NCBI GenBank assembly: GCA_027493935.1 | Contig: JAOSJV010000012.1 | Location: 124,001-188,000 of the forward strand | DNA from: Burkholderiales bacterium | Lineage (GTDB): Bacteria; Pseudomonadota; Gammaproteobacteria; Burkholderiales; SG8-39 | Direction: 5' to 3' | Length of the DNA: 64,000 nt | Part shown: in pieces, positions 19,692-28,198 of the stretch | Position numbering within the stretch: position 1 is the stretch's first letter | Layout: each line of letters starts with the position of its first letter | Notes under the pieces: model-generated | What the model was told of the DNA's origin: nothing | What the model saw: only the letters and a program-made list of their open reading frames with translations | Database searches by the model: none | Made by a program: the position numbers and the translations under genes

Positions 19692-21224
19692 TCAGCCCGG
19701 GCACTCGATGGTCTTGCTGACCGAGCCGTCCTCGCCAACCGATTCTAGGCGCACGTCGAAGCCCCACAGGCGCGCGAGGTGCTTCAGCGTCTCCTCGGCC
19801 TCGTCCTCGCGCAGCGGCCGGTTGCGCGCGGCCTGGTGGCGCAGCGTCAGCGAGCGGTCGCCGTCGCGCTCGAAATTCGCGACCTGGATGTCCGGCACGA
19901 CGTATTCGCGGTTGTACTGGCGCGAGAGCAGCGTGCGGATGCGCTGGTAGCCGGCCTCGTCGTGGATCGAGTCGACGATGAGCTCCGGCTCGTCCTCGTA
20001 GTCGGCGATCGCGAAGAAGCGGAAGTCGCGGATCAGCTTCGGCGACAGGTACTGGGCGATGAACGACTCATCCTTGAAGTTGCGCATCGCGAAATCGAGC
20101 ACCTGGCGCCAGTCGCCGCCGGCGATCTCCGGGAACCACTGGCGGTCCTCGGTGGTCGGCGCCTCGCAGATGCGCTTGAGGTCCTGGTACATGGCGAAGC
20201 CGAGCGCGTAGGGGTTCAGCCCGCCGTAGCCCTGCTGGTCGAACCCGCGCTGCGCGATGACGTTGGTGTGCGACTGCAGGAACTCGAGCATGAACGCGTC
20301 GTCGATCAGACCCTTGTCGTAGAGGCGGTTGGTGAGGGTGTAGTGCCAGAAGCAGGCCCAGCCCTCGTTCATCACCTTGGTCTGCGACTGCGGGTAGAAG
20401 TACTGCGCGATCTTGCGCACGATGCGCACGATTTCCTTCTGCCACGGCTCGAGCTTCGGCGAGTACTTCTCGACGAAGTAGAGAATGTTCTCCTCGGACT
20501 CCGCCGGAAACGGGTGACGGCCCGCGGCGCGCGGCTCCTTCGCCTCGGCGCGCGGCAGCGTGCGCCACAGGTCGTTAAACAGCCGGCGCGCGTTCTCCTC
20601 GCGCCCGGCCTGGCGCCGCTCCTCGTCCTTGAGCGACTTCGCGCCGGGCCGCTTGTACTTGTCGACCCCGTGCGGCGCGAGCGCGTGGCACGAGTCGAGC
20701 ACCTCCTCGACCGCGCCGACGCCGAAGCGCTCCTCGCACTTCAGCACGTAGTTGCGCGCGAACACCAGGTAGTCGAGGATCGCGTCGGCGTAGGTCCACT
20801 GCCGGAAGAGGTAGTTGCCCTTGAAGAACGAGTTGTGGCCGTAGCAGGCGTGCGCGATCACCAGCGCCTGCATGGTGATCGTGTTCTCCTCCATCAGGTA
20901 GGCAATGCACGGATCGGAATTGATCACGATCTCGTAGGCGAGCCCCTGGTAGCCCTTGCGGTAGAGCGCCTCGTTGCGGATGAACTCCTTGCCGTGGGTC
21001 CAGTGCGGGTAGGTGATCGGCAGGCCGGTGGACGCGTAGGCGTCGAGCATCTGCTCGGAAGTGATCACCTCGATCTGGTTCGGGAAGGTGTCCAGCCCGA
21101 ACTCGCGCGCGCACTCGCCGATCGCCTCGTCGTAGCGCCGGATCAGCTCGAAGGTCCACTCCGGACCGCGCGAGATCGGCTCGGCCGCGCGCAGCGTCGC
21201 GCCGCCGTTCACGCCGCTCCCCAC
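19692..21224 (-). CDS. ycgB: SpoVR family protein (YcgB)
   Basis: The 510-residue protein aligns along its full length with SpoVR/YcgB: 'PNQIEVITSEQMLDAYAS.GLP', 'INSDPCIAYLMEENTITMQALVIAHACYGHNSFFKGNY', 'WACFWHYTLTNRLYDKGLI', 'GYGGLNPYALGFAMYQDLKRICE'. The function is unknown; in gammaproteobacteria it is co-regulated with YeaG and YeaH under RpoS and nitrogen stress. Its start overlaps the end of the yeaH gene by 16 bp, so the three genes form one operon here (yeaG-yeaH-ycgB order of transcription). Confidence 0.93.
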   Translation of the reverse strand: MGSGVNGGATLRAAEPISRGPEWTFELIRRYDEAIGECAREFGLDTFPNQIEVITSEQMLDAYASTGLPITYPHWTHGKEFIRNEALYRKGYQGLAYEIVINSDPCIAYLMEENTITMQALVIAHACYGHNSFFKGNYLFRQWTYADAILDYLVFARNYVLKCEERFGVGAVEEVLDSCHALAPHGVDKYKRPGAKSLKDEERRQAGREENARRLFNDLWRTLPRAEAKEPRAAGRHPFPAESEENILYFVEKYSPKLEPWQKEIVRIVRKIAQYFYPQSQTKVMNEGWACFWHYTLTNRLYDKGLIDDAFMLEFLQSHTNVIAQRGFDQQGYGGLNPYALGFAMYQDLKRICEAPTTEDRQWFPEIAGGDWRQVLDFAMRNFKDESFIAQYLSPKLIRDFRFFAIADYEDEPELIVDSIHDEAGYQRIRTLLSRQYNREYVVPDIQVANFERDGDRSLTLRHQAARNRPLREDEAEETLKHLARLWGFDVRLESVGEDGSVSKTIECPG

Positions 21225-22492
21225 GCGGTCTCCTTCTTGAACAGGTCGCGGAACACCGGGTAGATCTCGGCGCGGCCGTGCACGCGCCGCATCGCGAAGT
21301 TCGGCTCAGCGCCGGCGAGCTCCTCGTAAGCGGCCCACAGCGTGCTGGTGCGGTTGTCGTTCTCGTCCGGGATCTCGACGTAGGCGAAGTAGCGGGCGAG
21401 CGGCAGCAGGAACTCGCGCAGGTAGCGCATGCTCTTCGCCGGGTCGCTGCCGAACGCGTCGCCGTCGGAGGCCTGGGCGGCGTAGATGTTCCAGCCGGCC
21501 GGCTCGAAGCGCTCGTCGACGATCTTGTGCATCAGCTCGAGGGCCGAGCACACCACCGTGCCGCCGGTGCGCGGATCGTGGAAGAACGCGTCCTCGTCGC
21601 ACTCCTCGGCGTTGTCGGTATGGCGGATGAACACCAGCTCGACGTGCTCGTACTTGCGGGTGAGGAACAGGTAGAGCAGCGCGTAGAAGCGCTTGGCGAG
21701 CTCCTTCTTGCGCTCGTCCATCGACGCCGAGACGTCCATCAGGCAGAACATCACCGCGCGTGCCACCGGCGCCGGCACCGCCACGCGGTTGCGGTAGCGC
21801 AGGTCGAGGTCGTCGAGGAACGGAACGCGCGCGAGCTTTTTCTCGAGCTCCTCGACGCGCTCGCGCAGCATCGAAACCTGCAGCACCGACACCGAGCGCC
21901 GCTCGGCCTCCTCGAGCTCGCGCCGCGCCGCCTCGAGCTCGTCGCGGATCGCCGATGAAAGGGCGATGCGCCGGCCGAGCGACTGCTTCAGCGTGCGCAC
22001 CACCGCCAGGTTGTTCGGCGAGCCCTCGCGCCGGAAGCCGGCGCGCACCCACTTGCGCTCCGGCACCTCGCCGAGGAAGTTGCGCACCATGTCCGGGAGC
22101 TCCATGTCCTCGAAGAAGAGATCGAGGAATTCCTCGCGCGAAAGCGTGAACACGAAATCGTCGACCGTCTCCCCCTCACCGCCCTGGTTGCCGCGGCCCT
22201 GGCCCTCGCCGCCGCCCTCCGGCCGCGGAATGGTGTCGCCGGCGCTGAACTCCTTGTTGCCGGTGTGGACGATCTCGCGCTCGCCGCCGGGCCCGTGCCG
22301 GAACACCGGCTCGCGGATGTCGCGCGCCGGGATGTTGACGTTGCCGCCCTTGTCGATGTCGGTGATCGAACGCTCGGCGACCGTCCCCTTCACCGAGCGG
22401 CGGATCTGCTCCTTGTAGCGGCGCAAGAAGCGCTCGCGGTTGACCGCGCTCTTGTTGCCACCCGCGAGCCTACGGTCGATGAGGTGGTCCAT
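21209..22492 (-). CDS. yeaH: YeaH/YhbH family protein (DUF444, VWA-like)
   Basis: The 427 residues match DUF444: 'IDRRLAGGNKSAVNRERFLRRYK' at the N-terminus, a Gly-rich middle (GGGEGQGRGNQGG), and a von Willebrand A-like domain whose metal site 'MFCLMDVSASMDERKKELAKRFY' is intact. The protein is cytosolic and always linked to the YeaG kinase, for which it is a probable partner or substrate adaptor. It starts 6 bp after the yeaG stop codon and overlaps ycgB. Confidence 0.93.
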   Translation of the reverse strand: MDHLIDRRLAGGNKSAVNRERFLRRYKEQIRRSVKGTVAERSITDIDKGGNVNIPARDIREPVFRHGPGGEREIVHTGNKEFSAGDTIPRPEGGGEGQGRGNQGGEGETVDDFVFTLSREEFLDLFFEDMELPDMVRNFLGEVPERKWVRAGFRREGSPNNLAVVRTLKQSLGRRIALSSAIRDELEAARRELEEAERRSVSVLQVSMLRERVEELEKKLARVPFLDDLDLRYRNRVAVPAPVARAVMFCLMDVSASMDERKKELAKRFYALLYLFLTRKYEHVELVFIRHTDNAEECDEDAFFHDPRTGGTVVCSALELMHKIVDERFEPAGWNIYAAQASDGDAFGSDPAKSMRYLREFLLPLARYFAYVEIPDENDNRTSTLWAAYEELAGAEPNFAMRRVHGRAEIYPVFRDLFKKETAWGAA

Positions 22493-22498
22493 GTGCCC

Positions 22499-24425
22499 CT
22501 ATTGGGACTTGCGCACCCGCAGATACCACTCGCACAGGAGCCGGACCTGTTTCTCGGTGTAGCCCTTGTCGACCATCCGCGCCACGAAGTCCTTGTGCTT
22601 CTGCTCGTCGTCGGTCGACGCCTTGGTCGAGAACGAGATCACCGGCAGCAGATCCTCGGTGGTGGCGAACATCTTCTTCTCGATCACCTCGCGCAGCTTC
22701 TCGTAGCTCCTCCAGTCCGGGTTCTTGCCGCCGTGCGACGCGCGCGCGCGCAGCACGAAGTTCACGATCTCGTTCCTGAAGTCCTTCGGATTGGCGATGC
22801 CGGCCGGCTTCTCGATCTTCTCCAGTTCCGAGTTGAGATGCTGGCGGTCAAAGATCTCGCCGGTCTCCGGATCGCGGTACTCCTCGTCCTGCAGCCAGCA
22901 GTCGGCATAGGTCACGTAGCGGTCGAAGATGTTCTGGCCGTACTCGGTGTACGACTCGAGATAGGCGGTCTGGATCTCCTTGCCGATGAACTCGGCGTAG
23001 CGCGGCGCGAGATAGCCCTTGATGAACTCGAGATAGCGCCGCTTCCAGCTCGTCCGGCAGATCCTCCTTCTGCAGCCGCTGCTCGAGCACGTACATGAGA
23101 TGCACCGGGTTCGCCGCGACCTCGGTCTGGTCGTAATTGAACACCGCGGAAAGCACCTTGTACGAGAAGCGCGTCGAGATGCCGGTCATACCCTCGTCGT
23201 GGCCGGCGTAGTCGCGGTACTCCTGGTAGGACTTGGCCTTCGGGTCGACGTCCTTCAGGCTCTCGCCGTCGTAGACCCGCATCTTCGAGTACAGGCTCGA
23301 GTTCTCCGGCTCCTTCAGGCGCGTCAGCACGGCGAACTGCGCCATCATGTCGAGCGTGCCGGGGGCGCACGACGCATCGGCCAGGCTCGAGTTGTTCAGC
23401 AACTTCTTGTATATCTTGTACTCCTCCGAGACCCGCAGGCAATACGGCACCTTGACGATGTAGATGCGGTCGAGGAACGCCTCGTTGTGCTTGTTGTTGC
23501 GGAAGGTCTGCCACTCGGTCTCGTTCGAGTGCGCGAGGATGATGCCCGAGAACGGGATCGCGCCGAAGCCCTCGGTGCCCTTGTAGTTGCCCTCCTGCGT
23601 GGCGGTGAGCAGGGGATGCAACATCTTGATCGGTGCCTTGAACATCTCGACGAACTCGAGCAGACCCTGGTTGGCGAGGCACAGCCCGCCGGAGTAGCTG
23701 TAGGCGTCGGGGTCGTCCTGCGCGTAGCGATCGAGCTTGCGGATGTCGACCTTGCCCACGAGCGAGGAGATGTCCTGGTTGTTCTCGTCGCCCGGCTCGG
23801 TCTTGGTCACCGCGATCTGCTTCAGGATCGAGGGCTTGAGCCGCACCACGCGGAACTTGGCGACGTCGCCGTCGAACTCCTTCAGCCGCTTCACCGCCCA
23901 CGGCGACATGATCCCGGAGAGGTAGCGCTTCGGGACGCCGTATTCCTTCTCGAGCTGCTCGCCGAACTGCAGCGGGTTGAAGAGCCCGAGCGGAGACTCG
24001 TTCACCGGCGAGCCCTTCAGCGCGTAGATCGGGTAGGCCTCCATCAGCTGCTTGAGCCGCTCGGCGATCGAGGACTTGCCGCCGCCGACCGGGCCGAGCA
24101 GGTAGAGCACCTGCTTCTTCTCCTCCAGGCCCTGCGCCGCGTGCTTGAAAAACGAGACGATCTGGTCGATCACCTCTTCCATGCCATAGAACTCGTCGAA
24201 GGCCGGATAGCGGCGGATCATCCGGTTGCCGAAGATGCGCGACAGGCGCGGGTCGTTGCGCGTGTCGATGAGCTCGGGCTCGCCGATCGCCTTGAGCATG
24301 CGCTCGGCGGGCGTCGCGTAGGCCAGCGGATCGAAGCGCCCGAGGTCGAGATATTCCTGGAGCGACATCTCCTCGTGGTTCGTACTGGTGTAGTACGACC
24401 GGAAGCTCTGGACGATGTCAACCAT
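22499..24425 (-). CDS. yeaG: PrkA/YeaG serine protein kinase, frameshifted in this sequence
   Basis: The frame from 24425 begins MVDIVQSFRSYYTSTNHEEMSLQEYLDL, the canonical YeaG start. It includes the AAA-type P-loop 'LLGPVGGGKSSIAERL' and runs to 'EDLPDEL'. The real C-terminus then continues in the frame listed as 22499..22915 ('TYADCWLQDEEYRDPETGEIFDRQHLN'). The shift is at about 23041-23046; skipping one base gives 'DELERRYLEFIKGYLAPRYAEFIG'. The ~640-residue total matches E. coli YeaG. A strong GGAGGTGA ribosome site precedes the ATG. It is the first gene of the yeaG-yeaH-ycgB stress operon. Confidence 0.92.
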
Positions 24426-24600
24426 TGCTCACCTCCACATGGCGGGCGAAATCCCCCGCCGAAATCCCATATAGACCCGGCGTGCCACGCTCAGGTTCCT
24501 GTCCTGATCAGGCATTTCGCGATCCAGCACCCCCCTGCCCGCTCCGCGAACCCTCTGCTGCTAACGTCTCGACGGTGGTTTCTGTTTACGACTGGCGCAC
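24426..24600 (-). promoter_or_regulatory. Upstream region of the yeaG operon with candidate promoter elements
   Basis: On the minus strand the 5' region contains TGGCACG, a good sigma-54 -24 element, but the -12 position reads GTCT rather than TTGC. It also contains TCTATAT about 45 bp before the ATG, which resembles a sigma-S/sigma-70 -10 element. In enterobacteria this operon depends on RpoS and on NtrC/sigma-54. The motifs here favour a sigma-S-type start, but neither is proven. Confidence 0.35.
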
Positions 24601-24929
24601 ACTGTAGCGCTTTCCTTGTGCGCGATAAACCGCCTAATTTGCGCTAGCATGCAAATAAGCGGTCGGCGCGGCGCTCGTCGCGTGACCGAAGTCTCATCGT
24701 GTCTGCCAGTCGCGTCACTAACCATGGCGTGGAGACCGTCACTCGCGCCTTGCAGCTGCCGGCCGCGCACGGCGATGGTGCGCGAACGGCCCTCGGTGCA
24801 CTGACCCGAGCGCCGCGCCCGACTGCTGCGCGGAGGGGGCAAGGCGAGCGCGGCGACGCGCGACGTGACGGGATGCGCGCCGCCGCCTACAGACAGTCAG
24901 GCTCAGCCCGATGTGCGCCGCAGCAGCGG
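24601..24929. other. Stretch without recognisable gene
   Basis: No frame shows recognisable protein similarity, and the track ORFs here are compositionally Arg/Ala-rich shadows. A locally A/T-richer segment (CGCCTAATTTGCGCTAGCATGCAAATAAG near 24640) may be a promoter. It borders the molybdenum hydroxylase relic and may be decayed DNA from the same event. Confidence 0.35.
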
Positions 24930-25225
24930 TCACGCCTTGTCGCGCTTCACCGGCATATCGACGTGCTCGACGCCGATCGGCCGCAGCGCCTCGATCACCG
25001 CGTGCACGGGTGCGGGCGGTGCGCCGATCGGCCCGGCCTCGTCGACGGCTTTCGCCCCCCGGCACGTTGGTGCGGGCCGGCGAGCGCTGGTCGAACAGCG
25101 CGACTGACGAAGGAAGCTCGTCGGCCTGCGGTCGCGCGCAGGCCCGGAGCGAGTCGGTCTCCGACCGGCCGGATTCCGCGTCATTGCGGCGCGTCTCGAG
25201 CAGGGCCTGCCCGGCACCGCGGTGG
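24930..25225 (-). pseudogene. Relic of a molybdopterin hydroxylase large subunit (xanthine/CO dehydrogenase type), C-terminus only
   Basis: Two adjacent minus frames together read 'GQALLE...ADELPSSVALFDQRSPARTNVPG' then 'AKAVDEAGPIGAPPAPVHAV' and 'IEALRPIGVEHVDMPVKRDKA' before a stop. This is the C-terminal signature of the aerobic CO/xanthine dehydrogenase large-subunit family ('MPRADELPS', 'TNPLGVKGAGEAG.IGALPAVINAV', 'DALAPLGV.H.DMP'). Only ~95 residues of the normal ~750 remain, some conserved positions have changed, and a C6 run at 25065-25070 breaks the frame. No medium or small subunit genes are nearby. Confidence 0.7.
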
Positions 25226-25555
25226 CGCGGGCGGTCGGCTTTCGGCGGCGTGTTCACCGCGTCGACCTCGCGCGCGGCCGAGTGCGCTGCCACCCGCGGG
25301 GGCCACACGAGCGGCGCGCCAGCAGGGCGCGCGTGCCGCGGGCGGAACGGTCGCGTCGCGGGGCCGTCGGGGAGCGCGCCGGCGCCGGTCCACACCGCGG
25401 ACGCGCCCGGCGCGGCGCGTGTTGCGCGCGTATCGACCGCCCGGATCGGTGCGCCCGCGTGCGGCGAGCGCACCCGGGTGCCGTACCCCTGACCGGGAGG
25501 CGCGATGTCGCCGGGGAGCCGGCCGCACGGGCGCACGCCCGTATAATCGCGCGCC
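25226..25555. other. Stretch without recognisable gene
   Basis: This GC-rich 330-bp region lies upstream of an MBL hydrolase gene. Frames on both strands are Arg/Ala/Pro-rich with no recognisable motif. The last 60 bp (CCCGTATAATCGCGCGCC) include TATAAT, a perfect -10 hexamer about 12 bp before the MBL start codon, so transcription of that gene probably begins at or very near its ATG. Confidence 0.45.
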
Positions 25556-26203
25556 ATGCCGCTCAAGTGCGCAATCCTGCCAGTCACGCCGTTCCAGCAG
25601 AACTGCTCCATCGTCTGGGACGACGCGACGCGCGGCGCCGCGGTGGTCGATCCCGGCGGCGACCTCGGCGAGATCAAGCGCGCCGCCGCCGAGCACGCAC
25701 TCGCGGTCGAGAAGATCCTGCTCACGCACGGCCACATCGACCACGCCGGCGGCGCCGCCGAGCTCGCGCGCGAGCTCGGCGTGCCGATCGAGGGGCCGCA
25801 TCGCGACGAGCAGTTCTGGATCGATCTCTTGCCGGGCCAGGCGCGCGAGTGGGGCTTTCCGCCAGCGGCCGCCTTCACGCCCGACCGCTGGCTCGCGCAG
25901 GGCGACACGGTCGCGGTCGGCGGACTCGCGCTCGAGGTGCGACACTGTCCGGGCCACACGCCCGGACACGTGATCTTCTTCCATGCGCCCTCGCGCCTGG
26001 CGATCGTCGGCGACGTCCTGTTTCGCGGCTCGATCGGGCGCACCGACTTTCCGCGCGGCGACCAAGCGACGCTCCTGCGCTCGATCCGGGAGCAGCTCTT
26101 CACGCTGGGCGACGACGTCACCTTCGTGCCCGGCCACGGGCCGCTCTCGACGATCGGCGAGGAGCGGCGGACCAACCCGTTCGTCGCCGACGCACTCGCC
26201 TGA
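25556..26203 (+). CDS. MBL-fold hydrolase of the glyoxalase II-like YcbL group
   Basis: The 215-residue protein carries the metallo-beta-lactamase metal motif 'LLTHGHIDHAGGA' (HxHxDH) and later metal ligands 'HCPGHTPGHV', 'VGDVLF' and 'VPGHGPLSTI'. The start MPLKCAILPVTPFQQNCSIVWD is typical of the YcbL/GloB2 group, single-domain zinc hydrolases related to hydroxyacylglutathione hydrolase. They lack the C-terminal glutathione-binding domain of GloB. A perfect TATAAT lies just upstream, suggesting a nearly leaderless transcript. Substrate is a thioester or lactonyl compound, not determined. Confidence 0.88.
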   Translation: MPLKCAILPVTPFQQNCSIVWDDATRGAAVVDPGGDLGEIKRAAAEHALAVEKILLTHGHIDHAGGAAELARELGVPIEGPHRDEQFWIDLLPGQAREWGFPPAAAFTPDRWLAQGDTVAVGGLALEVRHCPGHTPGHVIFFHAPSRLAIVGDVLFRGSIGRTDFPRGDQATLLRSIREQLFTLGDDVTFVPGHGPLSTIGEERRTNPFVADALA

Positions 26204-26284
26204 GCGGCGGCGCTGGCGCGCCCGGCCGCGAGGCGCGAACCTGCGGGCAAACGATCCCCGCGAACGAGGTCGTGTGAGGACCCG

Positions 26285-26395
26285 CCGAACGGCAGCCAAA
26301 CCGTCATCCCGGCGAGAGCGCAGATCCGGGAGGTCGTCGAATGCGTTCGCGCTGGATTCCCGCTCCCGGATCACCCCAGCCGGGACGGGCTTGGC
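26285..26395. repeat. REP-like intergenic inverted repeat
   Basis: The sequence CGTCATCCCGGCGAGAGCG...GATCCGGGA and, 40-60 bp later, TGGATTCCCGCTCCCGGATCACCCCAGCCGGGACG form imperfect dyads. They resemble the 'GTCATTCCCGCG.AAGCGGGAATCC' family of betaproteobacterial intergenic repeats. The element lies between the convergent MBL and CBS genes and could end both transcripts. Confidence 0.55.
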
Positions 26396-26407
26396 GGGCA
26401 CGACGAC

Positions 26408-26908
26408 CTAGCGCTTGCGTGCTGCGCGCTTCCGCGCCGGCGCCTTGCGTGCCGCACGTTTCCGCGCCGGCGCCTTGCCGGGCGCCCGCATGCCCGCCGC
26501 CGGCGGCCGCGCCGCGGCGGCCCCGCGCCCGGAGAGCAGCCTCACGAACACCGAGAAGAGATCGCTCTCGGTGATGATGCCCTGCAGGTTGAGGTCTGCA
26601 TCGACCACCGGCAGGCAGCCGATCTTGTGGCTCATCATCAGGCGCGCCGCCTCGACCACCAGCAGGTCGGCCTTCGCGCTGATCACCGGCCGGTGCATCA
26701 CCTCGACGATCTCCACCGGCGCGTTCTGGTAGCGGGTCGCCGCGAGCAGCAAGTCGCGCTGGGCGACGAGCCCGACGAGCCGGCCTTGCGCGTCCACGAC
26801 CGGCAGGTGGTGCACGCCCGCGTTGCGCATGAGATCGAACGCCGACCGGTAGTCCGCGTCGGCGCGCACGGTCACGACCGGCGCGGTCATGTGCTTGGCA
26901 ACGTACAT
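26408..26908 (-). CDS. CBS-domain-pair protein with Lys/Arg/Ala-rich repeated tail
   Basis: Start MYVAKHMTAPVVTVRADADYRSAF (26908). Two CBS motifs follow: residues ~1-60 ('HHLPVVDAQGRLVGLVAQRDLL') and ~70-130 ('GCLPVVDADLNLQGIITESDLF'), the normal adenosine-nucleotide-binding Bateman module. Unusually the last ~30 residues are a tandem basic repeat, KAPARKRAAR twice, like histone H1/AlgP tails. This suggests nucleic-acid or polyphosphate binding joined to an energy-sensing module; that link is an inference. The gene is convergent with the MBL gene and divergent from panE. Confidence 0.85.
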   Translation of the reverse strand: MYVAKHMTAPVVTVRADADYRSAFDLMRNAGVHHLPVVDAQGRLVGLVAQRDLLLAATRYQNAPVEIVEVMHRPVISAKADLLVVEAARLMMSHKIGCLPVVDADLNLQGIITESDLFSVFVRLLSGRGAAAARPPAAGMRAPGKAPARKRAARKAPARKRAARKR

Positions 26909-27029
26909 CGTCCGCCCTTCAACCTTCGCCCCTTCCACAACCGGACACGATCATACCGCCGCGACGCGCGGCGCGGCGGGAACGCGCCCGGGGTATCCTT
27001 GCAGCGTAGCCCGGAAGGATGGACTGGTG

Positions 27030-27966
27030 ATGAAGATCCTTGTGCTCGGCGCCGGCGGCGTCGGCGGCTATTTCGGCGCACGGCTGGTGCAGGCCGGCGC
27101 CGATGTGACCTTCCTCGTGCGCGAACGGCGCGCGCAGCAACTAGCGGCCGACGGCCTCGTGGTCCAGACGCCCGACGGCGAGTTCCGCGTGGCGGCGAGG
27201 CACGTGCAGCGGCATGCGATCGCTGCGCCCGCGGACCTCGTGGTCGTCGCGGCCAAGGCCTACGACCTCGCCGCCGCGATCGACGCGATCGCACCGGCAG
27301 TCGGCCGGCAGACGCTCGTGCTTCCGCTGCTGAACGGGCTTGCGCACCTCGATCGGCTCGAGGCGCGGTTCGGCGCCGAGCGCGTGCTCGGCGGCACGTG
27401 CTGGATCGCGGCGACGCTCACGCCCGAAGGCGTGGTGCGGCAGCTCGCCGGCTTTCACAAGATCCGCTTCGGCGACCGTGCCGGCCGCGAGCGGCCGCAG
27501 CTCGCGGCCCTCGCCGAGGCGTTCGCCGCAACCCCGGTGGACGCGGGCGAGGAGTCGGGAATACTGCACGTCATGTGGGAGAAGTTCGTCCTGCTCGCCA
27601 GCCTCGCCGCCACGACCTGCCTGATGCGCGGCGCCGTGGGGGGACATTCTCGCAACCGCCGACGGCGAGGCGATCATGCGCGAGATGCTCGGCATCTGCA
27701 CCGGCGCTGCGGCCGACGCCGGCTGGCGGCCGCGCCCGGAGGCGGCGCAGGAGAGCGAGCGGCTGCTCTTCGCGCGCGGCTCGGCGTTCGCCGCCTCGAT
27801 GCTGCGCGACATCGAGCGCGCAGGCCCGACCGAGGCCGACCATATCGTGGGCGATATGCTCAAGCGCGCGCGGGCCGCCGGCCTCGACACGCGTCTGCTC
27901 GCCGCGGCCTACTGCCACCTGCAGGTGTACGAGGCGCGCCGCGCCGCGCATCAGGCGGCGCGCTGA
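27030..27966 (+). CDS. panE: 2-Dehydropantoate 2-reductase (ketopantoate reductase family), frameshifted in this sequence
   Basis: Start MKILVLGAGGVGGYFGARLVQAG (27030) holds the NADPH Rossmann motif. 'VVVAAKAYDL' and 'LPLLNGLAHLD' are typical of the family. The frame breaks at the GGGGGG run 27638-27643; removing one G gives 'MRGAVGDILATADGEAIMREML', and the C-terminal domain continues in the frame ending at 27966 ('GPTEADHIVGDMLKRA', the usual substrate-binding helix). The reaction is NADPH reduction of ketopantoate to pantoate in CoA synthesis, but many paralogues act on other keto acids. Confidence 0.87.
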
Positions 27967-27995
27967 GCTCCGCGGGGTGCGATGGCGAACTCATC

Positions 27996-28180
27996 GCGGC
28001 TGCAGGCGCCGGACGGACGCAGCGGGTGATCCTCCGCGGCACGCGCGACGACACCACCCGCCGGCTTCGCCGGCACCCCTCCTCAGCGAGGAGGGGAGTG
28101 CGGCTGCAGGCGCCGGGCGGACGCAGCCGGTGATCCTCCGCGGCACGCGCGACGACACCCCGGCTTCGCCGGGAGCGCGC
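27996..28180. repeat. Tandemly duplicated 60-bp intergenic element with strong hairpins
   Basis: Copies at 27996-28055 and 28100-28159 are nearly identical (GCGGCTGCAGGCGCCGG..., ...GCGGCACGCGCGACGACACC, two or three differences). Each is followed by CCGGCTTCGCCGG hairpins, and the first also by CCCCTCCTC-AGC-GAGGAGGGG, a perfect 9-bp stem. The block separates convergent panE and an MBL gene, so it can terminate both. A related block occurs at 53228-53322. Confidence 0.8.
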
Positions 28181-28198
28181 CTCAGAGCGGGGTAGGGG

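Noticed and set aside
26408-26500. Direct repeats resembling a small CRISPR array
   Set aside because: The ~30-bp repeats encode KAPARKRAAR in frame inside a CBS protein tail and have no spacers.
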